From GWF2-38-69 sp965228125 (GTDB lineage Bacteria > Verrucomicrobiota > Lentisphaeria > Victivallales > GWF2-38-69), in the NCBI GenBank assembly GCA_965228125.1, contig OZ245791.1, positions 1,860,001 through 1,924,000 on the forward strand: a stretch of 64,000 nucleotides of DNA, read 5' to 3'. Below are positions 1 to 9,400 of this stretch, one piece after another. The position numbers and the translations under genes are program-made. Every line of letters begins with the position of its first letter. Positions within the stretch are counted from its first letter, which is position 1. The notes under the pieces were generated by a model. That model saw only the letters and a program-made list of their open reading frames with translations, searched no databases and had not been told where the DNA came from.

Positions 1-534
1 GATTTAGTGGTATTTTCTGTGTTTAAGGAACTGGGGCCGATAATGTCGGCTATTGTTGCCACAGGCAGGGCAGGGTCGGCCTTTGCAGCTGAAATCGGGA
101 CTATGAAAGTAACCGAGGAAATTGATGCCATGACGGTGATGGGATTTGACATTAGCAGATTTTTAGTGGTTCCCAAAATCATTGCAATGGTAGTAGTTAT
201 GCCAATATTGACAATAGCAGGTAATGTTTCTGCTGTTATAGGAGGTATATTTGTCAACTATGTTCAGATTAAAGTTTCGATCCCTGAAAGCATAAATACA
301 GTTCTTAAATCTCTTACGATAACTGATTTTATGCAGAGTATAGTGAAAAGTTTAGTTTTCGGAGCAATTATTGCGTGCGTAGGATGTTTCAGAGGGCTTC
401 AAACAAAAAATGATTCACAAAGCGTAGGCAGAAGTGCCACATCAGCGATAGTCACAAGCATATTCCTTCTTGCCGTGGCAGATACGATAATTACCCTGAT
501 TTTCTGTATGTTTCAAAGAGGGACGCTGCTGTGA
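1..534 (+). CDS. mlaE: MlaE-family ABC transporter permease, 5' end cut by window
   Basis: This is the C-terminal part of an MlaE (YrbE) permease, the membrane subunit of MCE-type ABC transporters that move phospholipids between inner and outer membranes. The reading frame is open from base 1, so the true start lies outside the window. The visible part begins at the family's conserved block (ELGP, then GRAGSAFAAEIGTMKVTEEI, then DAM) and continues through several hydrophobic segments rich in Ile, Val and Leu. The stop overlaps the GTG start of the ATPase gene by 4 bases, so the two are likely translationally coupled. Order permease-ATPase-MCE protein matches mlaE-mlaF-mlaD. Family assignment is firm; the lipid substrate is inferred from the family. 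Confidence 0.93.
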   Translation, partial: DLVVFSVFKELGPIMSAIVATGRAGSAFAAEIGTMKVTEEIDAMTVMGFDISRFLVVPKIIAMVVVMPILTIAGNVSAVIGGIFVNYVQIKVSIPESINTVLKSLTITDFMQSIVKSLVFGAIIACVGCFRGLQTKNDSQSVGRSATSAIVTSIFLLAVADTIITLIFCMFQRGTLL

Positions 535-1292
535 GAAAGGTCATAGAGGTTAAAAATCTTGTTGTCGGGTATGAAGGAAGAGTAATCCTTAAAGATGTTA
601 ATTTTTCAGTAAATGAAGGCGAGATACTGTTTATTATGGGTGGTTCAGGTTGCGGAAAAACAACTTTGCTTAAGAACCTGATAGGCCTGCATAAGCCTTG
701 CTCCGGCCAGATACTTATCAATGGAGAGGACCTCAATGCTGTTTTTCTGGAAAAAAAAATGGAAATTCAGAGAACTATGGGGGTAACTTTTCAGGACGGT
801 GCTCTGCTCAAGTCTTTATCCATAGGAGAAAATATAGCTCTGCTTCTTGAGGAATACACGACTATGAGCAGAAGAGAGAGAAGAAAGACTGTATTGAAAA
901 AGCTTTCTCAGGTAGGCTTGGAAGAATATATAGACTATTATCCCTCTGAACTTAGCGGCGGGATGAGGAAAAGAGCGGGGCTTGCAAGAGCGATGGCATT
1001 AGACCCCAAAATTCTTTTTTTCGATGAGCCATCTTCCGGATTGGATCCTGTTTCTTCAGCGGGGCTGGACAGGCTTATTCTTAAGGTAGGAAGAGAGCTT
1101 AATGTTACTGTTGTTATAGTTTCCCATGAACTTGACAGTGCCTATTCGATTTCTGACAGGACTATAATTCTTGAGAAGAAGTTAATGGGTATAGCAGAGA
1201 TGGACAAACTCAAAACAATTCTGAAAACTACAAAAAATGAGTGGGTAAAAAGATTCCTTGAGAGGGACGGCTTATCCAGAAAATTTAAATAG
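531..1292 (+). CDS. mlaF: MlaF-family ABC transporter ATP-binding protein
   Basis: ATPase subunit that powers MlaE-type lipid transport at the inner membrane. Walker A (GGSGCGKTT) lies at residues 37-45, the ABC signature (LSGGMRKRAGLARAM) near residue 142, and Walker B with the catalytic Glu and D-loop (ILFFDEPSSGLDP) near 160-172, followed by the switch His (VSHEL). The 253-residue length fits a single nucleotide-binding domain. The GTG start overlaps the permease stop by 4 bases. The final codons run close to the next gene, whose ATG follows 13 bases after this stop. Confidence 0.95.
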   Translation: MRKVIEVKNLVVGYEGRVILKDVNFSVNEGEILFIMGGSGCGKTTLLKNLIGLHKPCSGQILINGEDLNAVFLEKKMEIQRTMGVTFQDGALLKSLSIGENIALLLEEYTTMSRRERRKTVLKKLSQVGLEEYIDYYPSELSGGMRKRAGLARAMALDPKILFFDEPSSGLDPVSSAGLDRLILKVGRELNVTVVIVSHELDSAYSISDRTIILEKKLMGIAEMDKLKTILKTTKNEWVKRFLERDGLSRKFK

Positions 1293-1305
1293 GGTTTTGT
1301 TTATT

Positions 1306-2109
1306 ATGATAGAAGCTAATAAGGTTAAATTGGGTGTTTTTATAACCCTCGGGTCTCTTCTTGTCCTCGCAGGGATTTTCTTCTTTGGTCTATCTCAATT
1401 TTTTATAGAGAAGGTTAAGATTTATTCTGTTTTTACTGATGATATTCAAGGTATTGGTATTGGTTCGCCCGTTAAATATTATGGAGTGGATTTTGGACAG
1501 GTTACCGATTTGTATATATGTAATGATGGCAGCATAGAAGTGCAGATGGATCTTTATCTCGGACGAATAGAAAAAAAGATGAAATCGCATTTTCTTGAAC
1601 TCATCCTGAATAAAGAAACTCAGGATGTTACCATGCAAAAAGAGGTTGACGATGGATTAAGGTGTGCTCTTAGGTTCAGGGGCATAACAGGAGATAAATA
1701 TGTCAGTCTCGTCTATTTGCCAAATACCGGCAAACGGGAAAATTTACAGATAGATTTTAAAGGAGAGGATATTTATTATGTGCCTTCTGTTTCTAGCCAT
1801 GTAGAAACGGCAATAGATAACATATCTGACATAATCTACAATCTGTCTGAAATCAATTTCAGCGAAGCAATAAACAACCTTAATAATGATCTTAATGCAA
1901 TAAGCGAACTGGCCAGAGAGATGAAAACATCAATGAATGCTCTTGATGTTCGGGAATTGAGCAATGCACTGATTGAAACTTCAAACAATATTGACCAGAT
2001 GGCTGCGCAAATCACGACGCTTTGCAATAATCTCAACAGTAACCCTTCAAGCATAGTGTGGGGAACGAAGCAGAACCAGAACCCAACATTCAAAAAGGAT
2101 TTTAACTAA
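1306..2109 (+). CDS. mlaD: MlaD-like MCE-domain lipid-binding protein
   Basis: Periplasmic, membrane-anchored MCE protein that would receive or deliver lipid for the adjacent permease. One N-terminal transmembrane segment (about residues 8-30) is followed by the MCE domain, beginning with YSVFTDDIQGIGIGSPVKYY and continuing through the typical VTDLYI and RGITGDKYV strands. The C-terminal third is predicted helical with many Asn, Leu and Ile, as in the pore-lining helices of the family. I chose ATG 1306 because the protein then opens with a short basic segment and the anchor; the longer reading from TTG 1258 adds 16 residues inside the end of mlaF. Length 267 residues. No MlaC or MlaB gene follows in the window. 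Confidence 0.88.
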   Translation: MIEANKVKLGVFITLGSLLVLAGIFFFGLSQFFIEKVKIYSVFTDDIQGIGIGSPVKYYGVDFGQVTDLYICNDGSIEVQMDLYLGRIEKKMKSHFLELILNKETQDVTMQKEVDDGLRCALRFRGITGDKYVSLVYLPNTGKRENLQIDFKGEDIYYVPSVSSHVETAIDNISDIIYNLSEINFSEAINNLNNDLNAISELAREMKTSMNALDVRELSNALIETSNNIDQMAAQITTLCNNLNSNPSSIVWGTKQNQNPTFKKDFN

Positions 2110-2127
2110 CATCCAGGGAGAAGAAAA

Positions 2128-3408
2128 ATGGGGAAACATGTAATAGAAGATGCAAGGAGATGCCTTCAGTGCAAAGTCCCTAAATGTAAAGAAGGATGCC
2201 CTGTAGCAACTCCTATACCTGAAGTCATAAAGAGGCTTCTTGAAGGTAATATTAAAGGGGCCGGCGAGACGCTTTTTGCAAACAATCCGCTATCTATAAT
2301 ATGTGCTATGGTGTGCCCGCATGAACTTCAATGTGAGGGGAATTGTATTCTTGGCAAAAAAGGGACACCAATATATTTTAGTGCCGTTGAACATTACATT
2401 TCAGATTATTACCTCAACATAAAAAAGGCAAGACCTAAGAGCAATCCCAATAAGAAAATAGCAATAATAGGATCTGGCCCGGCAGGCATCACGATAAGTT
2501 TTATCCTTGCATCAAAAGGGTATGATGTGACTATATTTGAAGCACATGACCAGATAGGGGGAGTGCTTTATTATGGTATTCCTGATTTCAGGCTTCCTAA
2601 GTCATTCCTTGAAAGGTTAAAAAGCATGATGCTTGCCTATGGTATTAAAATAAGGCCTAATACCCTGATAGGTGTGAACCTGACTCTTGAAGAACTTTTC
2701 AGGGATGGCTATAAAGCTATATTTATTGGTACAGGTACGTGGAAACCAAACAAAACGGGGCTTAAGGGTGAATCCCTTGGTAATGTGCATTTCGCTATAG
2801 ATTACCTTAAAAATCCTGATTCTTATGTTCTGGGAGACAATGTATGCGTAATCGGCGCAGGCAATGTGGCTATGGATGTAGCAAGGACTGCGATCAGACA
2901 AGGAGTAAAGGATGTTACCATAATGTACAGGAAAGGCGAAGACGAAATCACCGCAAGGAAATATGAAACAGAATACGCAAGACTTGACGGCGTGAAATTT
3001 GAGTATTTCAAAACCCCTATAGAATTTGTTGACAAAGGCGTAATCTACAGAAAGACCCAATACAGCATTGATGCACAAGGGCAGAAAGTATTAATCGAAA
3101 TAGATGGCAGTGAAGAGTTATTTGAGGCTGATTCAACGATCCTTGCTATAAGCCAGGGGCCGAGAAGCGTCATACTCTCTACTACTCATGGCATTGATAC
3201 GCAAAAGGACGGGCTTCTCAAGGTCAATACTGATGGCCAAACCACAAAGGAAGGCGTTTTCGGCTCAGGAGATGTGGTCACTGGTGCCCAGACGGTCGTA
3301 CTTGCAGTGAAACATTCCAAGATAGTGGCAGAAGCCATAGACGATTATGTAAAGAGAAAATATTTTCCTGAAGAGATTATTCACCCTCTGATGGGCACAA
3401 AAGTTTAG
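2128..3408 (+). CDS. GltD-like NAD(P)-dependent flavoprotein oxidoreductase
   Basis: Homologue of the small subunit of NADPH-dependent glutamate synthase and related FAD/NAD(P)H modules such as NfnB and SudA. An N-terminal Cys-rich domain (C12, C15, C20, C24, then a second group near residue 60 in CAMVCPHELQCEGNC) would hold two [4Fe-4S] clusters. An FAD Rossmann motif (IIGSGPAGIT) is near residue 112 and a second nucleotide motif (VIGAGNVAMDVA) near 243; the C-terminal FAD contact (GVFGSGDVVTGAQT) is also present. Length 426 is close to stand-alone GltD-like proteins. There is no glutamate synthase large subunit or NfnA partner alongside, so the physiological electron acceptor is unknown. 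It begins 18 bases after mlaD and may be co-transcribed with it. Confidence 0.88.
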   Translation: MGKHVIEDARRCLQCKVPKCKEGCPVATPIPEVIKRLLEGNIKGAGETLFANNPLSIICAMVCPHELQCEGNCILGKKGTPIYFSAVEHYISDYYLNIKKARPKSNPNKKIAIIGSGPAGITISFILASKGYDVTIFEAHDQIGGVLYYGIPDFRLPKSFLERLKSMMLAYGIKIRPNTLIGVNLTLEELFRDGYKAIFIGTGTWKPNKTGLKGESLGNVHFAIDYLKNPDSYVLGDNVCVIGAGNVAMDVARTAIRQGVKDVTIMYRKGEDEITARKYETEYARLDGVKFEYFKTPIEFVDKGVIYRKTQYSIDAQGQKVLIEIDGSEELFEADSTILAISQGPRSVILSTTHGIDTQKDGLLKVNTDGQTTKEGVFGSGDVVTGAQTVVLAVKHSKIVAEAIDDYVKRKYFPEEIIHPLMGTKV

Positions 3409-3602
3409 TAGAACACTAACTTATTTTAGCAAACAACTGTTTCTCAGAACCAGATTTTCCATAACGGCTTGCTGAAACGGAAAGAATGATAATTCCCCGT
3501 AAAACTCTTTAAATTGTTCAGTGACCATTAAGTATCGCGGCTGATTTAATAGATTAGTCGATCTTGAAAAACCATGTTTTCCTGATTTCGCCTAAAGATT
3601 AT

Positions 3603-3644
3603 AAACACTCCGAAAGCCAAGAGTTAGTATTTCAGAGTGTTTTT
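3603..3644 (+). terminator. Probable rho-independent terminator
   Basis: A 13-bp stem with one mismatch (3603-3615 pairs with 3630-3642) closes a 14-base loop and runs into TTTTT on the plus strand. It lies about 195 bases after the GltD-like gene and could end the mla/gltD transcript. It also overlaps the 3' end of the transposase remnant on the other strand, so it could equally be the terminus of the old element. Confidence 0.5.
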
Positions 3645-3830
3645 CTTCTGTCCAAAATGCAAAATCAGCCATTTTAAAACGAAAACAAAAAATAGGGCTA
3701 TTGCCCTGAGTAATTTCCTGAAGTTGCCCCTGCATGCCGACAGTACTGCATTTAACTTGTCGCCAAGTTCGTATTTCTTATGAGCCTTGCCCTTGCTATT
3801 ACTCCACTGTATCGAAAAAACAGATAGCAA
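3624..3830 (-). pseudogene. Decayed IS5-type transposase fragment
   Basis: A 68-codon frame reads SNSKGKAHKKYE followed directly by LGDKLNAVLSACRGNFRKLL and then a hydrophobic Leu/Phe/Val tail. In IS5-group DDE transposases a KGKAHKxYE(F)G motif sits in the middle of the protein, and a GDxxNAxLxxxxxNxRKLLRA motif forms the C-terminus. Here the two are fused within a few residues, as expected after an internal deletion joined at a shared (F/L)G. No complete catalytic DDE set or terminal inverted repeats can be seen. The rest of the 517-base gap between the GltD-like and TolC-like genes holds only the terminator and AT-rich leader sequence. The family match is from memory of motifs and therefore moderate. 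Confidence 0.45.
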
Positions 3831-3925
3831 TTAATATGAATTTTGTATTTCACAAACCCCATTATTCTGTGGATAATATACAAAATATGTAAATTTATAA
3901 AAAATTATAAGGAGACATTTAGACT

Positions 3926-5971
3926 ATGAGAAAGAGTTTATTTTTTGCAATTGTTGCATGCGTTGCATTGCTCGCCGGCTGTCAAACAGCCGACGAGTAC
4001 AAAGCGGCCCGAATTAAGAAAGTAGATGAAGCGTTCAAGAAGTTAAAAGGGAACGATCTTCCCACGACGAAGCCGCTGTCCTTGCCTTACTGCATAGACC
4101 TAGCGCTGAAAAACAACCTTGACATGAAGGTATATTCTATACAGCAAACCGTTGATAACGAAAGAAGGACCGCCGCTATGCTGGGAATGCTGCCCGACCT
4201 GATAGTAAGCGATGGTATGGATTACAGGAACAACGAGCCCGGGGCCAAGAGTGAAGGGATAGCCACAGGCCAGCAGAGTTTGGAGTACAGCTACAGTTCA
4301 CAACAATATGAAAACAGGGTCAAGGTCGAAATGTTGTTCAGCGTAATAGATTTTGGTCTGGCATATTTTAACTCTGTTCAGACTCAGGACAAACTTCTGC
4401 TTTCAGGAGAAGAACAGCGCAGGGCGGCTCAGAATCTTATCCTTGATGTAACGGGCGCCTATTTGAGGGTGGCCTCAGCCCAGTACGAGATGGAAAAAGT
4501 TGAAGCCATGCTAAAGGAATGCGAGTCTACGGAAACAGCGCTTAACAACATAACAACATCCAGAGGCATATCCAAGTCCGACGCGCTTGTCGAAGAGAAG
4601 AAGTTCATCAACCTGAAGCTCCAGCTCAGGGAATACCGCAGGGACTATGAGAATTCCAGCATACAGCTCAGGTCGTTGATGGGATATTACCCGACAAACG
4701 AAATAAAAGTCGATACTTCTATCATAGACAGAATGACTACTTTGAGTACGCCTGATGTTGACTTACTTGAAGAGATAGCGTTGTTTGAAAGGCCTGAACT
4801 CTACCAGCTTGACATACAGCAGCATGTTACCAATGTGGAAGCTCGCAAAAAGATACTTATGATGTTCCCCAACGTGCAGGCATTTGTGGACTTCACAGGC
4901 GATTCTAACGTATATTTGTATAACAGGACCTGGTGGGAAATCGGGGCCAGAGCTGCCTACAATCTTCTTAAATTGCCGGAAAAGATAGCAGAATACAGAG
5001 CCCTTGATGCCCAGGCAGACCAGATAGACGCTCAGTCCCTGGCACTCTCCGTAGGAATAATATCGCAGGTAAGAATAGCTCACGCGAGCTTGCAGGAAGA
5101 GAAGGAAAGATTCGAGTTGTACGATAAGAAATACCAGATATACCGTGACCATGTGGAATATTTGTCAAGGCAGTCAGCCGGAGCCAAAAACGTATCTCCG
5201 TTTGAGCTTACCAGAATCAAAATGGAAGCAGTAGGCGCTGCTATCGAAAGAGCCCAGGCGTTAGGCAACTACTATCTGGCCTACTACCGCGTGCTCAATT
5301 CCATAGGAGTGGAAAACCTTAATAAAAACACACTGCTTGACATCAAGAAGAGAATGGAGGCAAACCTTGCCGAAATGCAGCAGGACAGCGGCAAGGATAC
5401 AACTGCAATTGCCTCAGACATAGAGAACAAGAAAGCTGAAATAGTTCCGGTTCAGGGAGAAATAGACAATCTTAAGAAGCAGATAAATGCTCTTGAAAGC
5501 GAACTTGCAATGGCACCGGCAGATGAATCTAGTGAAAGCGACATAGCAGACAAGAAAGAAGATTTGGCCTCATATAATGAAGAACTCGGCAAACTTGAAG
5601 CCCAAAAAGCAGAAATAGAAAAAGAGGCAGCCGAACTGGAAAAGAGCAAAACAGATGCCGAGAATTCATTTGCCGAATATTCAAGCAGCATCAAGAAGTA
5701 TAGCGATGCCATGGACAAGATGGCTTCTGACAAATCCTATGAAAGCACTCTTAACCTTGAGATGACTCAGAATATGACAGGTAATTTGATTACGCCCGAA
5801 GAATACACCCCGTCGACACAAGGCAATATAGATATAGAAGCTCAGAAAAACGCAGGCAACAACTCTATAGACTCGGCCGAAGTAACTCCGTCAGCTACGG
5901 GAAATCTCACTGATGAGACCCTTTACAACGAGGACAAAAACAACATCAATGTGCAGGAACTAAATCAGTAA
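3926..5971 (+). CDS. TolC-family outer-membrane efflux lipoprotein with long coiled-coil tail
   Basis: An outer-membrane channel-type protein of the TolC/OEP family, 681 residues. The N-terminus is a lipoprotein signal peptide with lipobox LAGC, acylated Cys at 19. Residues about 50-480 carry two OEP repeats of long amphipathic helices, including LPYCIDLALKNNLDMKVYSI near the start and the second-repeat LDIQQHVTNVEARKKILMMF. Unlike ordinary TolC proteins (about 430-500 residues), about 190 residues follow: a strongly charged coiled coil (about 490-615, rich in Glu, Lys and Ala) and a polar tail with two related motifs, MTGNLITPEEY and ATGNLTDETLY. A ribosome site AAGGAG (3909-3914) precedes ATG. 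It lies upstream of a giant surface protein, which suggests a type I-like export role, but no HlyB or HlyD homologue is in the window. Confidence 0.85.
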   Translation: MRKSLFFAIVACVALLAGCQTADEYKAARIKKVDEAFKKLKGNDLPTTKPLSLPYCIDLALKNNLDMKVYSIQQTVDNERRTAAMLGMLPDLIVSDGMDYRNNEPGAKSEGIATGQQSLEYSYSSQQYENRVKVEMLFSVIDFGLAYFNSVQTQDKLLLSGEEQRRAAQNLILDVTGAYLRVASAQYEMEKVEAMLKECESTETALNNITTSRGISKSDALVEEKKFINLKLQLREYRRDYENSSIQLRSLMGYYPTNEIKVDTSIIDRMTTLSTPDVDLLEEIALFERPELYQLDIQQHVTNVEARKKILMMFPNVQAFVDFTGDSNVYLYNRTWWEIGARAAYNLLKLPEKIAEYRALDAQADQIDAQSLALSVGIISQVRIAHASLQEEKERFELYDKKYQIYRDHVEYLSRQSAGAKNVSPFELTRIKMEAVGAAIERAQALGNYYLAYYRVLNSIGVENLNKNTLLDIKKRMEANLAEMQQDSGKDTTAIASDIENKKAEIVPVQGEIDNLKKQINALESELAMAPADESSESDIADKKEDLASYNEELGKLEAQKAEIEKEAAELEKSKTDAENSFAEYSSSIKKYSDAMDKMASDKSYESTLNLEMTQNMTGNLITPEEYTPSTQGNIDIEAQKNAGNNSIDSAEVTPSATGNLTDETLYNEDKNNINVQELNQ

Positions 5972-5993
5972 TTGAAAATTGCATATTTAAAAT

Positions 5994-6020
5994 ATTTACA
6001 ATCTAAAATTTAAAAAGGTG
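5994..6020. repeat. Left direct repeat flanking the four-helix-bundle gene
   Basis: ATTTACAATCT (5994-6004) followed by AAAATTTAAAAAGGTG (6005-6020), ending in the ribosome-binding site of the small gene. The same two blocks recur, in the same order and orientation, just after that gene at 6382-6417. Confidence 0.6.
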
Positions 6021-6022
6021 CT

Positions 6023-6379
6023 ATGAACTCAGGCGATTTGAAAGAAAGGACAAAGAAGTTTGCCCTGAGAATAATAAAACTTGTTTCCGCCCTGCCTAAA
6101 AACAGCGTGGCTAAAGCTATAGGAAGCCAACTGGTAAGAAGCGGGACATCTGTCGGCGCGAACTATCGTGCCGCTTGCGGGAGCAGAACAAAAGCTGAGT
6201 TCATTGCCAAACTTGGAATCGTCAGGGAAGAAGCAGACGAAAGTGCATTTTGGCTCGAGTTGATAATTGATGGAGGGATTATGAAACAGAATCTCGTTGA
6301 ATCCCTTCTTACGGAAGCCAATGAGATTACTGCGATTATTACAAAGTCGATAAAATCAGCAAAAAATAAAGCGAATTAA
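6023..6379 (+). CDS. Four-helix bundle protein (23S rRNA intervening-sequence type)
   Basis: A 118-residue member of the four-helix-bundle family first known from intervening sequences in 23S rRNA genes (TIGR02436, related to Avd of diversity-generating retroelements). Diagnostic segments are the early LKERTKKFALRIIKL helix, the IGSQLVRSGTSVGANYRAA turn and the AEFIAKLGIVREEADESAFW helix. The protein is basic and probably binds nucleic acid or forms an oligomer; cellular function is unknown for the free-standing copies. It sits alone between the TolC-like gene and the giant surface protein gene, bracketed by imperfect direct repeats that each carry an AAGGTG ribosome site. That arrangement suggests it arrived as an insertion. 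No reverse transcriptase or template/variable repeat pair was found nearby. Confidence 0.9.
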   Translation: MNSGDLKERTKKFALRIIKLVSALPKNSVAKAIGSQLVRSGTSVGANYRAACGSRTKAEFIAKLGIVREEADESAFWLELIIDGGIMKQNLVESLLTEANEITAIITKSIKSAKNKAN

Positions 6380-6381
6380 AA

Positions 6382-6417
6382 ATTTACAATCTTCAGTCTA
6401 CAATTTAAAATAAGGTG
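6382..6417. repeat. Right direct repeat flanking the four-helix-bundle gene
   Basis: ATTTACAATCT (6382-6392), a 9-base spacer, then AATTTAAAATAAGGTG (6402-6417). It repeats the left copy at 5994-6020 and supplies the ribosome-binding site of the giant gene that starts at 6423. Confidence 0.6.
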
Positions 6418-6422
6418 GGACC

Positions 6423-9400
6423 ATGGCAATATACGAACTGGAACAGAGGGTGCTCTTTGACGGCGCCGCCGCCGTAGCAACAGCCGATGCGGTCGTTGCT
6501 GAAATGCAAACTCCTGATGTTAGCGACGCTGACAACGCGGATAATTCAGGAGATACTGACTCCACAGATACGAGCCAATCGACAGTAGACTCGTCTTCCT
6601 TGTCAACTATCAGCGATCAGTCCTCAACTGACAGCAGTACCGACCAAACCCAGATCTTCATTGACACCATAATCGGAACATACGATGCTTCAACCGACGG
6701 CGAAAACATCCTTGCCACACCTGACAATTCAGAACTGCTATCAACAGATTCCGGGATTTCAGATTTACAATCTTCCCACGAAGTAGTATTCATAGATGCT
6801 TTAGTAAAAGATGCCGATACGATAGTGGCTTCTTTAGATCAAAATGCAGAAGTGGTTTACCTTGACTCTTCTGAAAGCGGGATAGCACAGATAACTGACT
6901 ATTTATCCACACATGAGGATATAAGTTCTGTACAGATAGTTTCTGAAGGCAACTATGCTCAGATAATGCTTGGAGACGATGTTATCACAGCGGATAATAT
7001 CGAAAATTATAAGGATGCTATTTCCTCCTGGCAGTCTCACCTTACTTCTGACGCGGACATTCTTTTCTACGGATGCGACATAGCAAAAGACAGCGCAGGT
7101 CAAGGCGTTCTTAATGACATAGCTAATTGGACAGGCGCTGATGTGGCGGCTTCTACCGATACTACAGGCATTCAGGGGGACTGGGATCTGGAATATACTA
7201 CAGGCAATATTGAAGCAAATAGCATAACTGTCCACGATTATAACCATAACCTCGAGACTTATACGGTAACTTCTATTACAGATGACGGGACAGGTGCAGA
7301 CTATACTCTTTCCTGGGCTATTAATTCCTCCAATGCTACAACCACTGTCGATGACACTATCGCTTTTAATCTTGATTCAGGCGATACGGTTACGATTTCA
7401 GGAGCGTTGCCTGCTATTACTGACGGCGTAACGATAGAGGGCAATGGTGTAACTATTGCATTTGATGGTGGGTACTCCGCATTGAAAATTGATGACGGGT
7501 CAACGGATAGTCAAATCAACGTCACAATTAATGATCTGATAATAACTAACACTTCAGCAGGAGCTGTTTCCGTAAATAATTCTGAAGATCTGACAATAAC
7601 AAATTCAAGTATTGACGGCATTGAATATGTTTACGCTCACATTTCGAATAGTGACTTGAACCCGAAGGTGCTGCTAGTTTCTTCTGCCCTTGAAGATGTA
7701 GACGACCTTGCAGCTGCAGCAAAGGATAATGTCATTGTTCTTGAGTATAATCCGGAAACTACGGATTTGACAGGGCTTACAACAATGGTCAATACGGCGC
7801 TTAACGGCAAAAAAGCTTCATCTATTGCCTTTGCCACGCACGGTTTAGGCGAGAATCAATTTTATCTTACAGGGACTGAAGTAGTTAGCCTCTCTTCAAC
7901 GCTTTCAGACACAGACCAGCAGGAATTCTGGCAGAATATTGGAAGCATGATTCAACAAGGCGGAAGAATAGACCTGCTTGCGTGTAATTTAGCAGAAGGC
8001 GTTATCGGAGAAGCATTAATTTCTTCTATCGAAAACAGTGCAGGCGTAAATGTCGCAGCTTCTACGGATGCTACCGGAAACTCTGAAAACGGCGGTAACT
8101 GGACACTGGAAACTGACAACATCAGTTCTGATATATATTTTAATAGCGAAGCTTTAAAATATTATACAGAACTAATGTCACAGAACGCATCTTTTACTGT
8201 ATCAGATCTTGACGGCGGCACTATGAATACCTTTTCTGTAGCGCTGGGCGATGTCGACAACGACGGCGACCTTGACATAATAGTCGGGAACTACAATCAG
8301 CCAAACCAGCTCCTTACAAACAACGGCAACGGCAGCTTCACGGAGTCAACACTGGCAGGCGGCAGTTACATTACCCGTTCTGTAGCGCTTGGCGATGTCG
8401 ACAACGACGGCTACCTTGACATAATAGTCGGGAACGACGGTGCTGCAAACCAGCTCCTTACAAACAACGGCAACGGCAGCTTCACGGAGTCAACACTGGC
8501 AGGCGGCAGTTACGCTACCCTTTCTGTAGCGCTGGGCGATGCCGACAACGACGGCTACCTTGACATAATAGTCGGGAACGCCAATGCTGCAAACCAGCTC
8601 CTTACAAACAACGGCAACGGCACCTTCACGGCGTCAGATCTTGACGGCGGCAGTCTGTATACCTATTCTGTAGCGCTTGGCGATGTCGACAACGACGGCT
8701 ACCTTGACATAATAGTCGGGAACGCCAATGATGCAAACCAGCTCCTTACAAACAACGGCAACGGCACCTTCACGGCGTCAACACTGGCAGGCGGCAGTAT
8801 GAATACCCTTTCTGTAGCGCTTGGCGATGTCGACAACGACGGCTACCTTGACATAATAGTCGGGAACAACAATCAGCCAAACCAGCTCCTTACAAACAAC
8901 GGCAACGGCATCTTCACGGAGTCAACACTGGCAGGCGACAGTTACGCTACCCTTTCTGTAGCGCTGGGCGATGTCGACAACGACGGCGACCTTGACATAA
9001 TAGTCGGGAACGACGGTGCTGCAAACCAGCTCCTTACAAACGACGGCAACGGCAGCTTCACGGCGTCAGATCTTGACGGCGGCAGTTACCCTACCCTTTC
9101 TGTAGCGCTGGGCGATGTCGACAACGACGGCGACCTTGACATAATAGTCGGGAACAACAATCAGGCAAACCAGCTCCTTATAAACACTATTGTACCAATT
9201 GAGAAAATTTTTGTGGCATCGACACTTGACGGCGGCACTATGAATACCTATTCTGTAGCGCTTGGCGATGTCGACAACGACGGCGACCTTGACATAATAG
9301 TCGGGAACTACAATCAGGCAAACCAGCTCCTTACAAACAACGGCAACGGCACCTTCACGGCGTCAACACTGGCAGGCGGCAGTATGGATACCTATTCTGT

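Noticed and set aside
2617..3078. 153-codon minus-strand frame
   Set aside because: It lies wholly inside the GltD-like gene in antisense, with a Cys/Phe/His-rich composition unlike a real protein.
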